NCBI GenBank assembly: GCA_023548195.1 | Contig: JAJHZJ010000252.1 | Coordinates: 1,996,895 to 2,060,894 of the forward strand | Source: Bettongia penicillata ogilbyi | Lineage: Eukaryota; Chordata; Mammalia; Diprotodontia; Potoroidae | DNA length: 64,000 nt | Direction of reading: 5' to 3' | Shown: positions 21,430 to 33,549 of the stretch, in pieces | Layout of the letters: every line of letters starts with the position of its first letter | Position numbering within the stretch: position 1 is the first letter of the stretch | The notes under the pieces: generated by a model | What the model was told of the DNA's origin: nothing | The model's input: the letters and a program-made list of their open reading frames with translations, nothing else | The model's database searches: none | Translations under genes and position numbers: made by a program

Positions 21430-24400
21430 CTCAGGTTTGCTGCTATGATTTTTTTTGTACATGTAGATCTTTTTCCTTTTTTTTTTTGATCTCTTTGGGA
21501 TATGGACCTAGTAGTGGTACTGCTGGGTCAGAAGGTATGCACAATTTTATAGCTCTTTGGAAGTACTTCCAAATTGTTCTCCACAATGCTTGGCTCAATT
21601 CACAACCCCACCAGTAGTTCATTAGAGTCTCAATTTTTTCACATCCCCTCAAACATTTGTTATTTTCCTTTTTTATCACGTTAGCTTATCTGATAAGTTT
21701 GATGTGGTATTTTAGAGTTGTTTTAATTTGCATTTCTCTAATCAATGGTGGGTAGCTAAGTGGTACAGTAGATAGAATGCCATGTCTGAAGTCAGGAAAA
21801 CTCATCTTCCTGAGGTCAAATCTAGCCTCAGACACTAGCTGTGTGACCCTAGGCAAGTCACTTTGTTTCAGTTTTCTTCATCTGTAAAATAAGTTGGAGA
21901 AGGAAATGGCAAACCACTTCAGTATCTATGCCAAGAAAACCCCAAATGGGTTCACAAAAGGTCAGATGCCACTGAAACAACTGAACAACAATCAATAGTA
22001 ATTTATAGCATTTTTTTCAAGTGATTATTGATAGCTTTGATTTCTTCTGAAAAATGTCTATTCATACTCTTCGACCATTTATCAATTGGGGAATAGCTCT
22101 TATTTTATAAATTTGGCTCAGTTTCCTATATATTTGAGAAATGAGGTCTTTATCAGAAAAACGTGCTGTAAAATCCCCCCACCACCAGGTTTCTGCTTTC
22201 CTTCTAATTTTGGCTGCATTGGTTTTGTTTGTGCAAAACTTTTTTAGTTTCTTGTAATCAAAATTATCCATTTTACCTCCTGTGATCCTCTCCTATGCTT
22301 ATTTGTCCATAAAATCTTCCCTTATCCATAGATGTGACAAATAGTTTTTTCCATGCCTCCCTAATTTGCTTATGATATCCTTTATGTCTAAATCAGGCAC
22401 CCATTTTGACCTTATTTTGATTTATATCATGAGATGTTGGTTTATGCCTAGTTTCTGCCAAACTGCTTTCCAGTTTTCCCAGAAATTTTTTTCAGATAGT
22501 AAGTTTTTACTCCCAAAACTTGAATCTTTTGGTTTATCAAACAGTATATTGCTGTGGTCATTTACCTCTGTATATTATGTAACTAATCTATTCCATTGAT
22601 CAGCACTCTATTTCATAGCAAGTGTCAGATTGCTTTGATGATTACCATTTTATAGTACAGTTTGAGATCTGGCACTTCTAGGTCTCCTTCCTTCACATTT
22701 TAAAAAATTCCTGTGATGTTCTTGACTTTTGTTCTTCCAGATAAATTTTGTTATTGTTTTCTAGTACTATGAAATAATCCTTTCATAGTTTGATGGGTAT
22801 GTATTAAATAAGTAAATTAACAGGTAGAATTGTTTTTATTGTATTAGCTCAGACCACCCATGAGCACTTAATTTATCTTCAATTGTTTAGATTTGTCTTC
22901 GTGTGAAAAGTATTTTGTAATTGTACTACAGTTTCTGTGGTTGTCTTGGCAGGTAGACTCTAGAATATTTTTAAAAAATAGAATTTCTCTTTCTCTCTTT
23001 TTCCGCTGGGTTTTGTTGGTAATATTATAGAAATGACAACGTTTATTTTATATCTTGTAACTTTGCTTAAAATGTTCATTGTTTCAATTAGTTTTTAGTT
23101 GATTCTCTTGGGTTCTCTGAGTAAACCATCATATTATCTGCAAAAAAATTGTAAGTTTTTCTTTATTTCTTGCCTATTCTTACTCCTTCAATTTCTTTTT
23201 CAGTCTTATAGTTATAGCTAGCATTTCAAATATAATATTCAATAACAGTGCTGATAATGGGCATCTGTGCTTCACGGATCTTATTGGGAAGGCATCTAGT
23301 TTATTGTTGTTACAGATAATGTTTCCTCTTGGTTTTAGATAGATACGATTTATTGTTTTAAGAAAAGCTCCATTGATTACTATATTTTCTAGTGTTTTTT
23401 TTTTAATAGAAATGGGTATTTTATTTTGTCAAAGTCTTTTCTGTATCTATTGAAATAATCTTGTGGATTTTTTTGGATTATTGATATAGCCAATTATGCT
23501 TACAGTTTTCCTATATTGAACCAGCCCTATATTCCTAAACATAAATCCCTCTGATCATAGTGTATGATCTTTGTGATATATTGCTATAGTCTCTTTTAAT
23601 ATTTTATTTTAAATTTTTGCATCAATATTCCTGAGGAAAATCAACTGATAGTTTTCTTTCTGTTTTTGCTCTCCTTTTAAGTATTAAAACTATATTTTTG
23701 ACACAGAAGGAATTTGGTAGCCCTCTATTTATTTTTTTAAATACTTTATAGTATTGAAATTCATTGTTCTTCAGATATTTGGTGGAGTCTCTTGTAAATT
23801 CATCTGTTCCTGGGGATTTTTTTCTTAAGGAGCTCATTTATGGCTTGCTCAATTTCTTTTTTCTAAAATAGGATTATTTAAGTATTCTACTCTTCAGTTA
23901 ATTTGGACAATTTATGTTTTTGTAAATATTCATCCATTTAACTTAGATTGTCAGGCTTATTGGCACATAATAGGGCAAAATCCTAATAATTGCTTTCATT
24001 TCATCTTTATCAGTGGTTCACTCACACTTTTCATTTTTTAATGATAATTTGGTTTTTTCTTTCCTTTTAAAAATAAAATTAAGCAATGGTTTATCTATTT
24101 TGGTTTTGTAGGGTTTTTTCACATAACTAGCTTCTAGTTTTATTTAGTAGTTCATTTTTTCTTACTTTCAATTTTTAAAATATCTCATTTGATTTTCAGT
24201 ATTTCTATCATAGGAATTTTTAATTCCCAAATTAAGAATTGAGAATACTTTTATTTGTTCTTTTTCTAGTTTATTTTAATCTCATATCCAATTAATTGAT
24301 CTGCTTTTCTCTTTTTTTATTGTTATAAGTTAGAGATAGGCATTTTCCCTTCTAGCTACTGCTTTGACTACAATCCCCCAAATTTTGTTATGTTTTTTCA

Positions 24401-25450
24401 ATGTTGTTATTATCTTTAATGAAATTATTTATTGTTTCTATGACGTTATTTGACTCACTCGTTCTTTAGGATTAGATTATTTCATTTCCTATTAACTCTT
24501 TGTCTATGTTTCCAAGACTTTCTGTTGAATGTAACTTTTATTGTAGTATGGTCTCAAAATATTTCTGTTTTAATTCATTTGGCTATGAGGATTTTGTGCC
24601 CTAATATATGGTTAATTTTTGTGAAGGTGCCATGTACAGGTGAGAAAAATGTATATGCCTTTCTATTCCCATTCAGTTTTCTCCAGAGGTCTATCACATC
24701 TATTTGATTCCTAAACAATTCTTCTATCTACTTCCATTTTATGGGTGAGTTCATTCCATTCACTTTTGCAGTTATGATTACTATATGTGTTCCTCTGTTT
24801 TATTTTCTTCTGTTGATTCTTCTCTCTCTCTGTTTTTTACCTTTGCCCTGCTCAAAAGTTTGTTTTACTTCTCTCTACTGCTTCCTTTAATTCAACCTCC
24901 CTCTCACCCCGCTTTCCTGCCTCTTAGTCCTTTCCCCCTTACTTCGTTCAATAGATAGATTCCTAAGATAGACTTGTACGCCCAACTGAATGTGTACATA
25001 TATTCTTCCCTCTTCGAACCTTCAGATGAAAGCGAGGTTCAGTATTTCATATGTTCTTTTAGTTTTCATTTTAAGTTTTTTATTTTTTATGTCTTATGGA
25101 GTCATTAGCTTTCACTTGACTAATTCTAATTTTTAAGGAATTATTTTCTTCAGTGAAGTTTTTCCATTTGGCCAATTCTGCTTTGTAAGGAATTACTTTT
25201 ATTTTTAAGGAGTTAGTATTTTTATGCCTCTTTTTCCAAGCCAACAATTCTCTTTTTATAATTTCTTTCATTGTTTTCATTTCTTTCCACAATTTTTCCT
25301 CCACCACTCATATGATTTTTTTAAACTGTATTTTGGACACAGGTAGTAAGTGTCTGAGGCTGTGCTCTCAACTCCAGGGCAATCTTACTTGATTTTTATA
25401 CTAATATTTTACTCTTAAAAAAAGTCTTTCTTCAGTTCTGCTAGGAATTC
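21430..25450 (-). mobile_element. L1 LINE, about 4 kb, ORF1 and ORF2 remnants
   Basis: Read on the minus strand: a coiled-coil ORF1 part at 25080-25307 (EEKLWKEMKTMKEIIKREL), a reverse-transcriptase linker at 23622-23837 (KSPGTDEFTRDSTKYL, KKINRGLPNSFCVKN), and the C-terminal block at 21443-21679 (KENNKCLRGCEKIETLMNYW, WGCELSQALWRTIWKYFQ, SDPAVPLLGPYPKEIK). The last is the cysteine-containing C-terminal domain that precedes the 3' end. Many stops make it dead. Parts of the 5'UTR and ORF1 are missing. A SINE is inserted at 21749. Confidence 0.88.
21749..21990 (+). repeat. RTE-tailed SINE (Mar1-like) in L1
   Basis: Head 'gggtagctaagtggtacagt', then 'ctagctgtgtgaccctaggc', 'cttcatctgtaaaataagtt', 'ggaaatggcaaaccacttca' and tail 'actgaaacaactgaacaaca'. 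Flanked by 9-bp near-identical duplications 'aatcaatgg' (21740-21748) and 'aatcaatag' (21990-21998). The tail is that of the RTE at 18.6 kb. Confidence 0.88.
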
Positions 25451-25469
25451 TTGTTGGACTTGTATATAA

Positions 25470-25765
25470 CTTGCATTTTTCTTTGTAAAATTTTTTTTAC
25501 TCATTTTGAAATTAAATACTAAAAGACCAAAAAAGGAGAATATTTCCATATATACAGCAAAACAGAAAAAGTGGATTCAATATAAAACCATGAATTTACA
25601 TTTTACACTATTTACTTTTTTGAAAAACTATATAATGAATGCTACACATTATTTTCTAAGCTTCCTCTCTTTTCTGTGCTTCCTTATAAGTTTTCTTTTG
25701 TTCTCTACTATGCACTTTTTATTTTTTCTCCCTCACACTCAACCCTGCCCTAGAGAAGGGCACAT

Positions 25766-25807
<42 letters not shown>

Positions 25808-28800
25808 AATATAGCATGCACCTATTTATTATTTTTTCTTTGGATGTGGATAGCATCTTCCTTCACAGGTCCTTTGTACTTGATTGGAGTATTTATACTA
25901 CTCAAAATGACTTAGTCATTCAAAGTTGTTCTTAGAACAGTATTGCTATTTCTGTGTACAACTCTCTTTTGGCTCCATTCATTTCACTCTTCATTATTTC
26001 ATGCAAATATTGCCATATTTTTCTAAAATCAACTAACTTATCATTTCTTATAGCACAACAGTATTCCATCACAATCGTATACCACAACTTTTTTAGCCAT
26101 TCCCCAAATGATGGGCATCCCCTCAATTTCCAGTTTTTTGCTACCACAAAGAGTGGCTATAAATATTTTAGAACACATAAGTTTTGTTTTGTTTTGTTTT
26201 TTTTTGCTTTTTTCCTAATCACCTTAAGAAACAGTCCTAATAATAGTATTTTTGCATCAAAAGGTATATAAAATTTTACAACTTTTTCTGCATAATTCCA
26301 GATTGTGTTCCAAAATGTTTGAATCAGTTCACAGTTCCAACAGTGAATTAGTGTCCTAATTTTTCCACATCCCCTCCAACAATTGTCACTTTTCCTTCTA
26401 TCATTTTAGCCAATCTGATAGGTGTAAAATGATATCTCAAAGCTATTTTAATACGCATGTCTCTAATCAATAGTAATTTAGAACATTTTTTATATGACTA
26501 CATATTATTTTGATTTCTTCATCAAAAAACTTTCTAGTCATATCTTTGGCCATTTGTCAATTAGGAGAACAACTTGTATTCTTATAAATTTGACAAAATC
26601 CTTTATATATTTGAGATATGAGACCTTTGTTTGAGAAACTGTCTCCGAAGTTTTCTCCCAATTTTCTGTTTTCCTTTTATTCTTGGCTACAAAACCTTTT
26701 AAATTTAGCATAATTGAAATTATTTTATAACTCATGTTGCTTTCTGTCTCTTGCTTATTTATAAATTGCTCTCTGGTCAATAATTCTGATGGGTAAATAT
26801 TTCATGTTCTAATTTTTTTAGAATCTCTTCTTTTCTATTTAGGTTATATAACCATTTGACTTTATCTTGTAAATGGTATAGGATATTGTTCTATGCCCAA
26901 TTTGCTTTCCCCAACAATCTTTTTTTAAACAAATAATGAATTTTTTTTCCAAAAGCATAAATCTTGGCATCTGTCAAACATAAGATTACCATAATTATTT
27001 GTTCCTGTGTTCTGTAAGTCAACTCTGTTCCACTTCTCTACCTTTCTGTTTCTTAGCCAGTGCCACATAGTTTTGATAATTATTGTCTTCATAGTATATT
27101 TTAAGAGCTGGTATTGCTAAACCTCTTTTCTTTACATTTTTACGCATGAATTCTTTTGATATTCTTGACCTTTTGTTCTTCCAAATGAATTTTGTTATTA
27201 TTTTTTCTAGCGCAGTAAAATAAAGTTTTTGCAATTTAATTGGGATGTCATTGAATAAAAAGATTAGTTTAGGTAAAATTATCATTTTTGTTATGTTGGC
27301 CCTGCCTACTCATGAACAATTAATATTTCTCCAATTATTCAAATTTGACTTTATTTGTATGAAAAGTATTTTATAATTATGCTCATATGGTTCCTGGGTT
27401 CATTTTCATAGGTATGTTCCCAGGTATTTTATACTGTTTACAATTATTTTAAATGGAGTATCTGTTACTATCTTTTCTTGCAGAGTTTTGTTGCTGATAA
27501 AAAGACATGTTAATGATTTATGTGGATTTATTTTACATCCTGCTACTTTGCTAAAATTATTGTTTCCACTAACTTTTTAGTTGAATCTTTAGGATTTTCC
27601 AAGGATGTCATCATACCTGCAAAATGCTGTAGTTTTATTACCTTTATTCATTCTGATTCCTTCAATTTCTTATTGCTAACATTTATAATGTAATATTGAA
27701 TAATATTGGTGCCAGTGGGAATCCTTGTTTCACTTCCAATCTTATTGGAAAGATTTGTAACTTATGCTCTTTACAAATAATGCTTGCTAATGGTTTTAGG
27801 TAGATGCTTCTTATCATTTTAAGGAATCCCTTTGTGCTTTCCAATGTTTTTAATAGGAAGAAGTGCTGTGTTTTATCATGAGCTACTGATATAATCATAT
27901 AATTTTTGTTACGTTTGTTATTAATACAATCAATTATGTTAATAGTTTTCCTTATGTCAGACTATCCCTGCATTACTGGTATTAATTCCATTTGGTCACA
28001 ATGTATCATCTTTGTAATATATTGTGGTAGTCTCCTAGACAGAATTATATTTAGGATTTTTACATCTAGATTCATTAATTAAATTGGTTATAATTTTCTT
28101 TTTCCATTTTTACTCTTCCTGGTTTAGGTATCAGTATCCTGTTTGTTTCATTAAAAGGGGTTTGGTAGTATTCCTTTTTTGTCTATTATTCCGAATAATT
28201 CATTTAATATTTGAATTAATTGGTGCTTAAATATTTGGTAGAATTCACTTGTAAATACATATGGTCCTGATACTTTTTTCTTAGAGAGCTCATTTATGGC
28301 ATGTTCAATTTCTTTTTCTAAAATAGATTTATTTAGATATTCTATTTTCTCCTCTGCTAATCTAGGAAGTTTTCATTTTTGTAAATATTCTTCCATTTTG
28401 CTTAAATTTTATACATTTTTGGCATATAATTGGGCCACATAACTCCTTAAAATTGCTTTGATTTCTTCTTCATTAGTGGCATGTTTAACCTTTTTCATTT
28501 TTAAAACTAGTGGTTTGTTTTCTTCTCTCCTTTTAAAAATCACATTAACCAACTGTTTATCTATTTGATTATTTTTTGTCATAAAACCAGCTCCTAGTTT
28601 TATATATTACTTCAATGATTTTCTTACACTCAGTTTTATTGATATCATCGTTAATTTTTAAGATTTCCAGTTTGATGTTCAATTGGGAATTTTCCATCTG
28701 TTCTCAACCTGCCATTTTCTTTAAGGTTTGCTTTGAGATGTTTTTACGTCATTATTGTCTTCTGAGTTTCTGTCTTGAGTTTCCCTATTATCATAGTAGC

Positions 28801-29370
28801 TTTTTATGGTCAAGTTCTTTTTGTTGCTATTTACTCAGTTAGGTTCCGCTCACCTTGGGGGGATGGGGTGCTTCACTGTCCCAAGCTTTAGGCTTTTTGC
28901 TTTGCTGTTTCCATAGCCAATTCTGGGAGTCTGTAAATTTTTTGATACTTCTAAGATGACATGATGGGGGAGATATGAGGTCACCACTTTCCTAAGCCCT
29001 TGTTCCCTTGCTTTGCAAGCACTCCTTTGCTGTGGAACTGGTACCAGTAATCATGGCCCCAGCTCTTTCTCTGCCCTGGAAACCAGGGTCCTTGTGCCCT
29101 TGTGACTGCAAGTGCTCCTCTCCACTCTCTCCTTTTCAAAAACTGGGACTGTATTGCATTCTGGGGCAGCTCCCATCCCAGCACAAAAGACCTCTTTTTC
29201 TGACCTACGTTATCTTAGGTTGGAAAAATATCTTAACTTGACTTTTTTGTTGGCTATCCCACCCCAGAATTCTTTTTGACGAATTATTATTTTAAAGTTG
29301 TTTGGAGGGGAATATTGGGAGAATTGAATTAGAATGCTCCCTCTACTCCACCATCTTGGCTTTCCCCTAA
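25470..29370 (-). mobile_element. L1 LINE, about 3.9 kb, both ends present
   Basis: The 3' end lies near 25480. The minus-strand frame at 25932-26147 reads VAKNWKLRGCPSFGEWLKKL and WYTIVMEYCCAIRN, the ORF2 C-terminus. At 27019-27285 [20 protein letters not shown] and [20 protein letters not shown] are the ORF2 region after the reverse transcriptase; 27683-27898 carries ALDKxL-like KTQHFFLLKTLESTKGFLKM. The 5' end near 29360 reads 'agccaagatggtggagtaga' on the minus strand, an L1 5'UTR start. It is shorter than an intact element, so internal loss has occurred. Many stops: inactive. Confidence 0.87.
25766..25802. repeat. (CA)n microsatellite
   Basis: About 18 uninterrupted CA units within the L1 3'UTR. 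Confidence 0.95.
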
Positions 29371-29374
29371 TCCT

Positions 29375-30795
29375 TTTTAGAAAAATCCTATGAGTTCAGG
29401 TCAAATGTAATTTATTCAGTACATTCAGTAGAAAAGTATATTCTTTTTAAAAATTCATCCTCATATCTTTTACTTATTTTTATGGGTTTTTTTTTCTGTT
29501 TTGAATGTGTGTATTTGAGATTAGAAGAAGATTTCTTCAGCACAGGGAGCTCCCAGGTAAGAAATCCATCCATCAATTCAGATGGACAACTGCCCTTAAA
29601 CTTAGAGTCTTAGTGAGTTAAATGAGAGATTAAAGGAAGTGCCCATGATAATAGCCTGTATATGTCAAAGGTGGGAGTTGAACCAAGATGTCTCAGACTC
29701 TGAGCAGTTATTCAGTTAAATCTCTAACCATTATACTACTTTGCCTTTCCCTGGTACCTTTTCATATGCTGTCTTGTAATGCTCTACAACTCTCCCCTTC
29801 CCCCAATTGTTGCACAGCTCAAGTCCCCACCACATTGATGGAGAGTTAAGCCTCTTGAAGGAGTAGTCAGAAAATGGTATAAGTAGGTGAAGTGTTGGGC
29901 TACAATATGGAATTTCAACTAGCACATCTGCAACTTTTTATTGGATGCTGAAAGTAGGTACTAGATCATGCTGTCTTTTAAAAAAAATACACACGAACAT
30001 ACACAAATCAATATTGTCCTCAGAAACACTGTACCCTAAATTTAATTACATAAGAAAAAATTGAATTTTCATGTTTTCTAAACAATATTACTAAGATTGT
30101 TAGGTCTACTATAGCTAGTATTCTTATACTGTGTTTAGTCCTGCATCAGCAACAGGGGACTGCTGTGCTTAATCCAGAAGTGACCACATGCTGTTTTTTA
30201 AACATATCTGTGAAAATAAGTGAATTTTGTATGAGTAACATTTTACAATAAGGTTATATTTTATTCCAAAACCAAGTGTTTTCCATAAATACAAATACAT
30301 ATCTGATCTTATTACTACAAATATATAAGAACTTAAAAATATATAGGCAAACAAGTCTACCATAGTTTGGAATACATTCAATTTCAGAGTGGGATGAATG
30401 TTGTTACAAAAATAAAAGTTGAAAATCCTGACAAATAAAAGGCCATTTACAACTATCTGTCCTTGATAGCGGGCACAGAGCCACTTTAACAGATGGATCA
30501 AAATACTGAACTTTCAGAACTAGTATAGAAATTGAACCTAGATATCAGAGTTGTGTTCCTAAGCAGCATACACAGTGTCTGCCCGAAGATAAGAAAGTAG
30601 AGCCAAAGAAGGCAGATAATTCTCATTCTTTCTTTCCAAGCAGGAATTGCTACCCTCTTGGCAAAAAAGTGAACTTCTTTCTTTTGTCAGATTACCCATT
30701 AGACATGGTGGAGGCAAGGAAACCTCCTAGATTATAAATTGTGTACCCATTGTATAACACACATCAGTGTGGGAACTGCCCTCACCCAAGGTAGA
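29375..30795. other. Mostly unclassified DNA
   Basis: A diverged minus-strand MIR-type SINE at about 29600-29755 ('ggtgggagttgaaccaagat', 'attatactactttgcc'). The rest shows nothing recognisable. A 110-codon open frame on the minus strand at 30169-30501 has no family likeness and no promoter-like context. Confidence 0.5.
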
Positions 30796-30799
30796 GTCT

Positions 30800-30912
30800 A
30801 TAACTTGATAGGTGAATATTACAGTTTCCTAAGGTTTAATGAAGTTGTGGGATTTGATGGAATTTGACCTCAGATCTTTCTGACCCAAAATCTAGTACTG
30901 TGTCACACAAGT
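30800..30912 (-). repeat. MIR-type SINE fragment
   Basis: 'ttacagtttcctaaggttta', 'tttgacctcagatctttctg' and 'aaaatctagtactgtgtcac' are a diverged reverse-complement SINE body. Confidence 0.5.
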
Positions 30913-30914
30913 TG

Positions 30915-31085
30915 TTACTCTCTCCTCCCCTCCTTTCTTTTTTTTTCTTCTTTCCTCTCCCCTCCTCTCATATCTCATTTTCTTCCTTCTCTCTCATTCA
31001 CTATTCTTCATTTTTCTTTCACTCTCTTTTCACCCTCTTCCTTACGTCCGTCTGCCCTGTCTGACTCTCTGTCTCTGTCTTTATA
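30915..31085. repeat. Pyrimidine-rich (CT)n-like tract
   Basis: Almost all C/T on the plus strand, with TCTCTC, CTCCTC and TTCTTC runs. Low complexity. Confidence 0.85.
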
Positions 31086-31299
31086 TCTGTATGGAAGAGC
31101 ATATTTGAAAATAATACTTTTGTTGAAATGCTTTTAAATTGCATATTAAGGCAACAGTGATTTTGCTCCATTGATTCTAATTCATAATCTGTTTGGGGAG
31201 GGGGTGGGGAGCAGAAATAGGAGGGCACTGGCAAGGAATATGAGTAAGTAGTTATTGATCCTTATGCTAAATTATTGCCAGACTTAGTTTTGAATGAGA

Positions 31300-31480
31300 A
31301 CCAGGATTTGAAAGCCATGTCCTTTGACTCAAAGTCTTACGGCCCATTTGCTGACCACCATGTGACTTTTGGCAAGTAGCCGAACCTGAAAACCAGTTTT
31401 TTTCCATCTATAAAATATATGTAAGACTTGCTATGACTGTTCCACAAAATAGTTATAAGAATGAAATAAAATTGTATTTA
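31300..31480 (+). repeat. Diverged MIR-type SINE
   Basis: 'accatgtgacttttggcaag' and 'tttttccatctataaaatat' then 'ttataagaatgaaataaaat' match the MIR body and tail. The head is lost. Confidence 0.5.
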
Positions 31481-31483
31481 TCT

Positions 31484-31920
31484 ATATGTATGCATGCATA
31501 TATATGTGTATGTAAGTATATATAAAATAAATACATATAAAATAAATACACACACACAACCAGGTGGCACAATGGAAAGAATACTGGCCCTGGAGTCAAG
31601 ATGTCTCATCTTCCTGAGTTCACATCTGGCCTTGAAAAATGGACCTCTCCTATCTAGATCTCACCAACTCTACCCCACCTCTCCTTCACTTAACCCTGGT
31701 TGCCTCAATTTCCCCATCTGTACAATGAACTGGAGAAGGAAATGGCAAACCACTCCAGTATCTTTGCCAAGAAAACCCCAAATGGAGTCATGAAGAGTCA
31801 GACATAACTGAAAAATGACTGGGGGAAAATATACATACATATATTCATACATATATATACATATATATACTTGTGTGTATATATATACATAATATATACA
31901 CATATATGTATATATATAAA
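31484..31920. repeat. (TATG/TACA)n microsatellite split by a SINE
   Basis: TATG/TATA-type repeats lie at 31484-31550 and again at 31829-31920, ending in a TATATATA run. The SINE at 31560-31828 lies between, as if inserted into one longer tract. Confidence 0.85.
31560..31828 (+). repeat. RTE-tailed SINE with a replaced middle
   Basis: Head ('ccaggtggcacaatggaaag', 'ctggccctggagtcaag') and tail ('tcaatttccccatctgtaca', 'ggaaatggcaaaccactcca', 'gaaaaccccaaatggagtca') are standard for the Mar1-like SINEs here. The segment that should carry the 'agctgtgtgaccctgggcaa' motif is absent; instead 31631-31692 matches the locus at 33240-33303. Confidence 0.8.
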
Positions 31921-31924
31921 AGCT

Positions 31925-33500
31925 TTATAATATCATTTATTATCAAACCTAAATATTCTCAAAATGAAGAAAGAAAAGTCACATTAATATTTAATGGCCA
32001 GGTGGTATTGATAGCCACCATCCTGGTCCTTCTCATCAGCAAGGATGAAGAGCTGGGTTGGTTGGTCAGAAGTTCCCAGGAAGGGCAGAACCCTCTCTGG
32101 TTCACAAAGAATGCATCATCATCTATCCCATAACTCTACCTCCCTCTTTGGGGAAGTACCAACTTACCAGCTAAGGTGTAGAAAACAGAGGGTATCTGCC
32201 CTTGAGAATCAGTTCTTGAGCCTGTGCCTCCTCCCCAAGCTTTTTATATTTTATGAAACTACAGCTATATGGTCTTGTAATAATGGAGTTGGCTCCCTGC
32301 ATGGACCAAACATGTTTAAATGCACCAAATATGTTACTCTTGGCATAGAATCAATAAAAGTAATTAACCAACACCTAATAAAAATAAAGTAACGCCCAAT
32401 AAAATATTTACCCCCAACTTCTTCTGTACTCTAGAAATCTCTAGACGTTACACAAATTGCTTTGGGCCCAGGAGTTCTAGGAAATGCTTGATTTGCCTTT
32501 CTGAGTCCACAGGGCCACTTGCATGTCATCAAGGAAGTGCGGACAATATAGCACATGTAAGGAGGATGACTTGTGCTGCGTTGTTTTGTCCGTGAAGGCT
32601 GTGCGTCTACATGGGTCTGTCTAGATGTGGCATGCAAAGAGGGGTGAATAGATACCCCTAGGCTTTCCCTCCTATTCTTTCACAAGAGAGACTTTGACTC
32701 TTGCCTAGAGGAGAAGCTGGAGAAGTAGGAGGTTGGGGCCAGGGGTTGGCTATTCTGCTTTCCTCAGAATGAGAGGGTACTGGGGTAAAATTATACCTAT
32801 CTGCTCCCTTTAAATATTGTTAGTCTAGGAGAATTAATTTTTAGGTTCACACCAAACTTCTTATCTCTGTCCCTTAATGTGAAAGGAAGGCTATATATCC
32901 AAGCTATATATCCAAGGCTTGACTTCCTTCTCACTAAATACCAGTTCCACAATGAACACTCATAGAAAATAGCCGTTTATTCATATCATTAGTGAAACAG
33001 AAATAAGAGAAAATATACATATGAAAACATATGCCAGATAAAAGAGATTGAATGAACTCTCCCATTGGGAGTAAGATAACTCAATTTAACCAAGATAGAG
33101 TCTCAGATTTCATCCCAGGAGAAATTCCCTGAAATCTATAGCAAGCTGAGAATTGTTACATGATCACAGTGCCAGCTCCTCTGCACATCAGCTTCTTCCC
33201 AGAGTCTTTGGCATGGTACATCTCTCTTGAAGCTGGAAGCCTGAAAAATGGACTTCTTTTCTGTCTAGATCGCACCAACGCTACCCCAGTCCTCTTTCAC
33301 TTAGATGCAGGGCATTGAGTAAACAATCTCCACCAATGAAGGTAAAGTCTCATGCAGTTGGCTCTAGAGTCAACGGCTACAGTCGGTTACCACTAGGTGC
33401 TTTATTTATGCTTCCAAGAGTCACTGGGGACTGAAGATCTCCATCACCAGTGTGGAACTCAATATCTGGCGCAAATTGAAACTCCTAAAAGCTGGACCTA
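31925..33500. other. Unclassified DNA
   Basis: No gene or named repeat recognised. Position 33045-33085 shows about 75% likeness to the 69-bp arms at 52.9/53.6 kb, and 33240-33303 to the SINE interior at 31.6 kb, so part of this region may be an unlisted repeat or LTR. A small tandem 'aagctatatatcc' lies near 32899-32915. Confidence 0.45.
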
Positions 33501-33506
33501 GTTGGA

Positions 33507-33548
33507 CCTAACTCTGACCTTAACCCTAACTCTAACCCTAACGCTAAC
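33507..33548. repeat. Degenerate telomere-like hexamers
   Basis: Seven in-phase hexamers related to CCTAAC (the vertebrate telomere repeat): CCTAAC, TCTGAC, CTTAAC, CCTAAC, TCTAAC, CCTAAC, GCTAAC. Three are exact and the others differ by one or two bases. The reverse complement gives (GTTAGG)n. It stands in otherwise unique DNA. Confidence 0.75.
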
Positions 33549-33549
33549 T

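Noticed and set aside
30169..30501. 110-codon minus-strand frame
   Set aside because: No domain, no splice or promoter context, and AT-rich composition in which such frames occur by chance.
31925..33500. Endogenous retrovirus LTR
   Set aside because: Some phrases recur elsewhere, but no TG...CA ends, primer-binding site or polypurine tract could be placed, so it was left unclassified.
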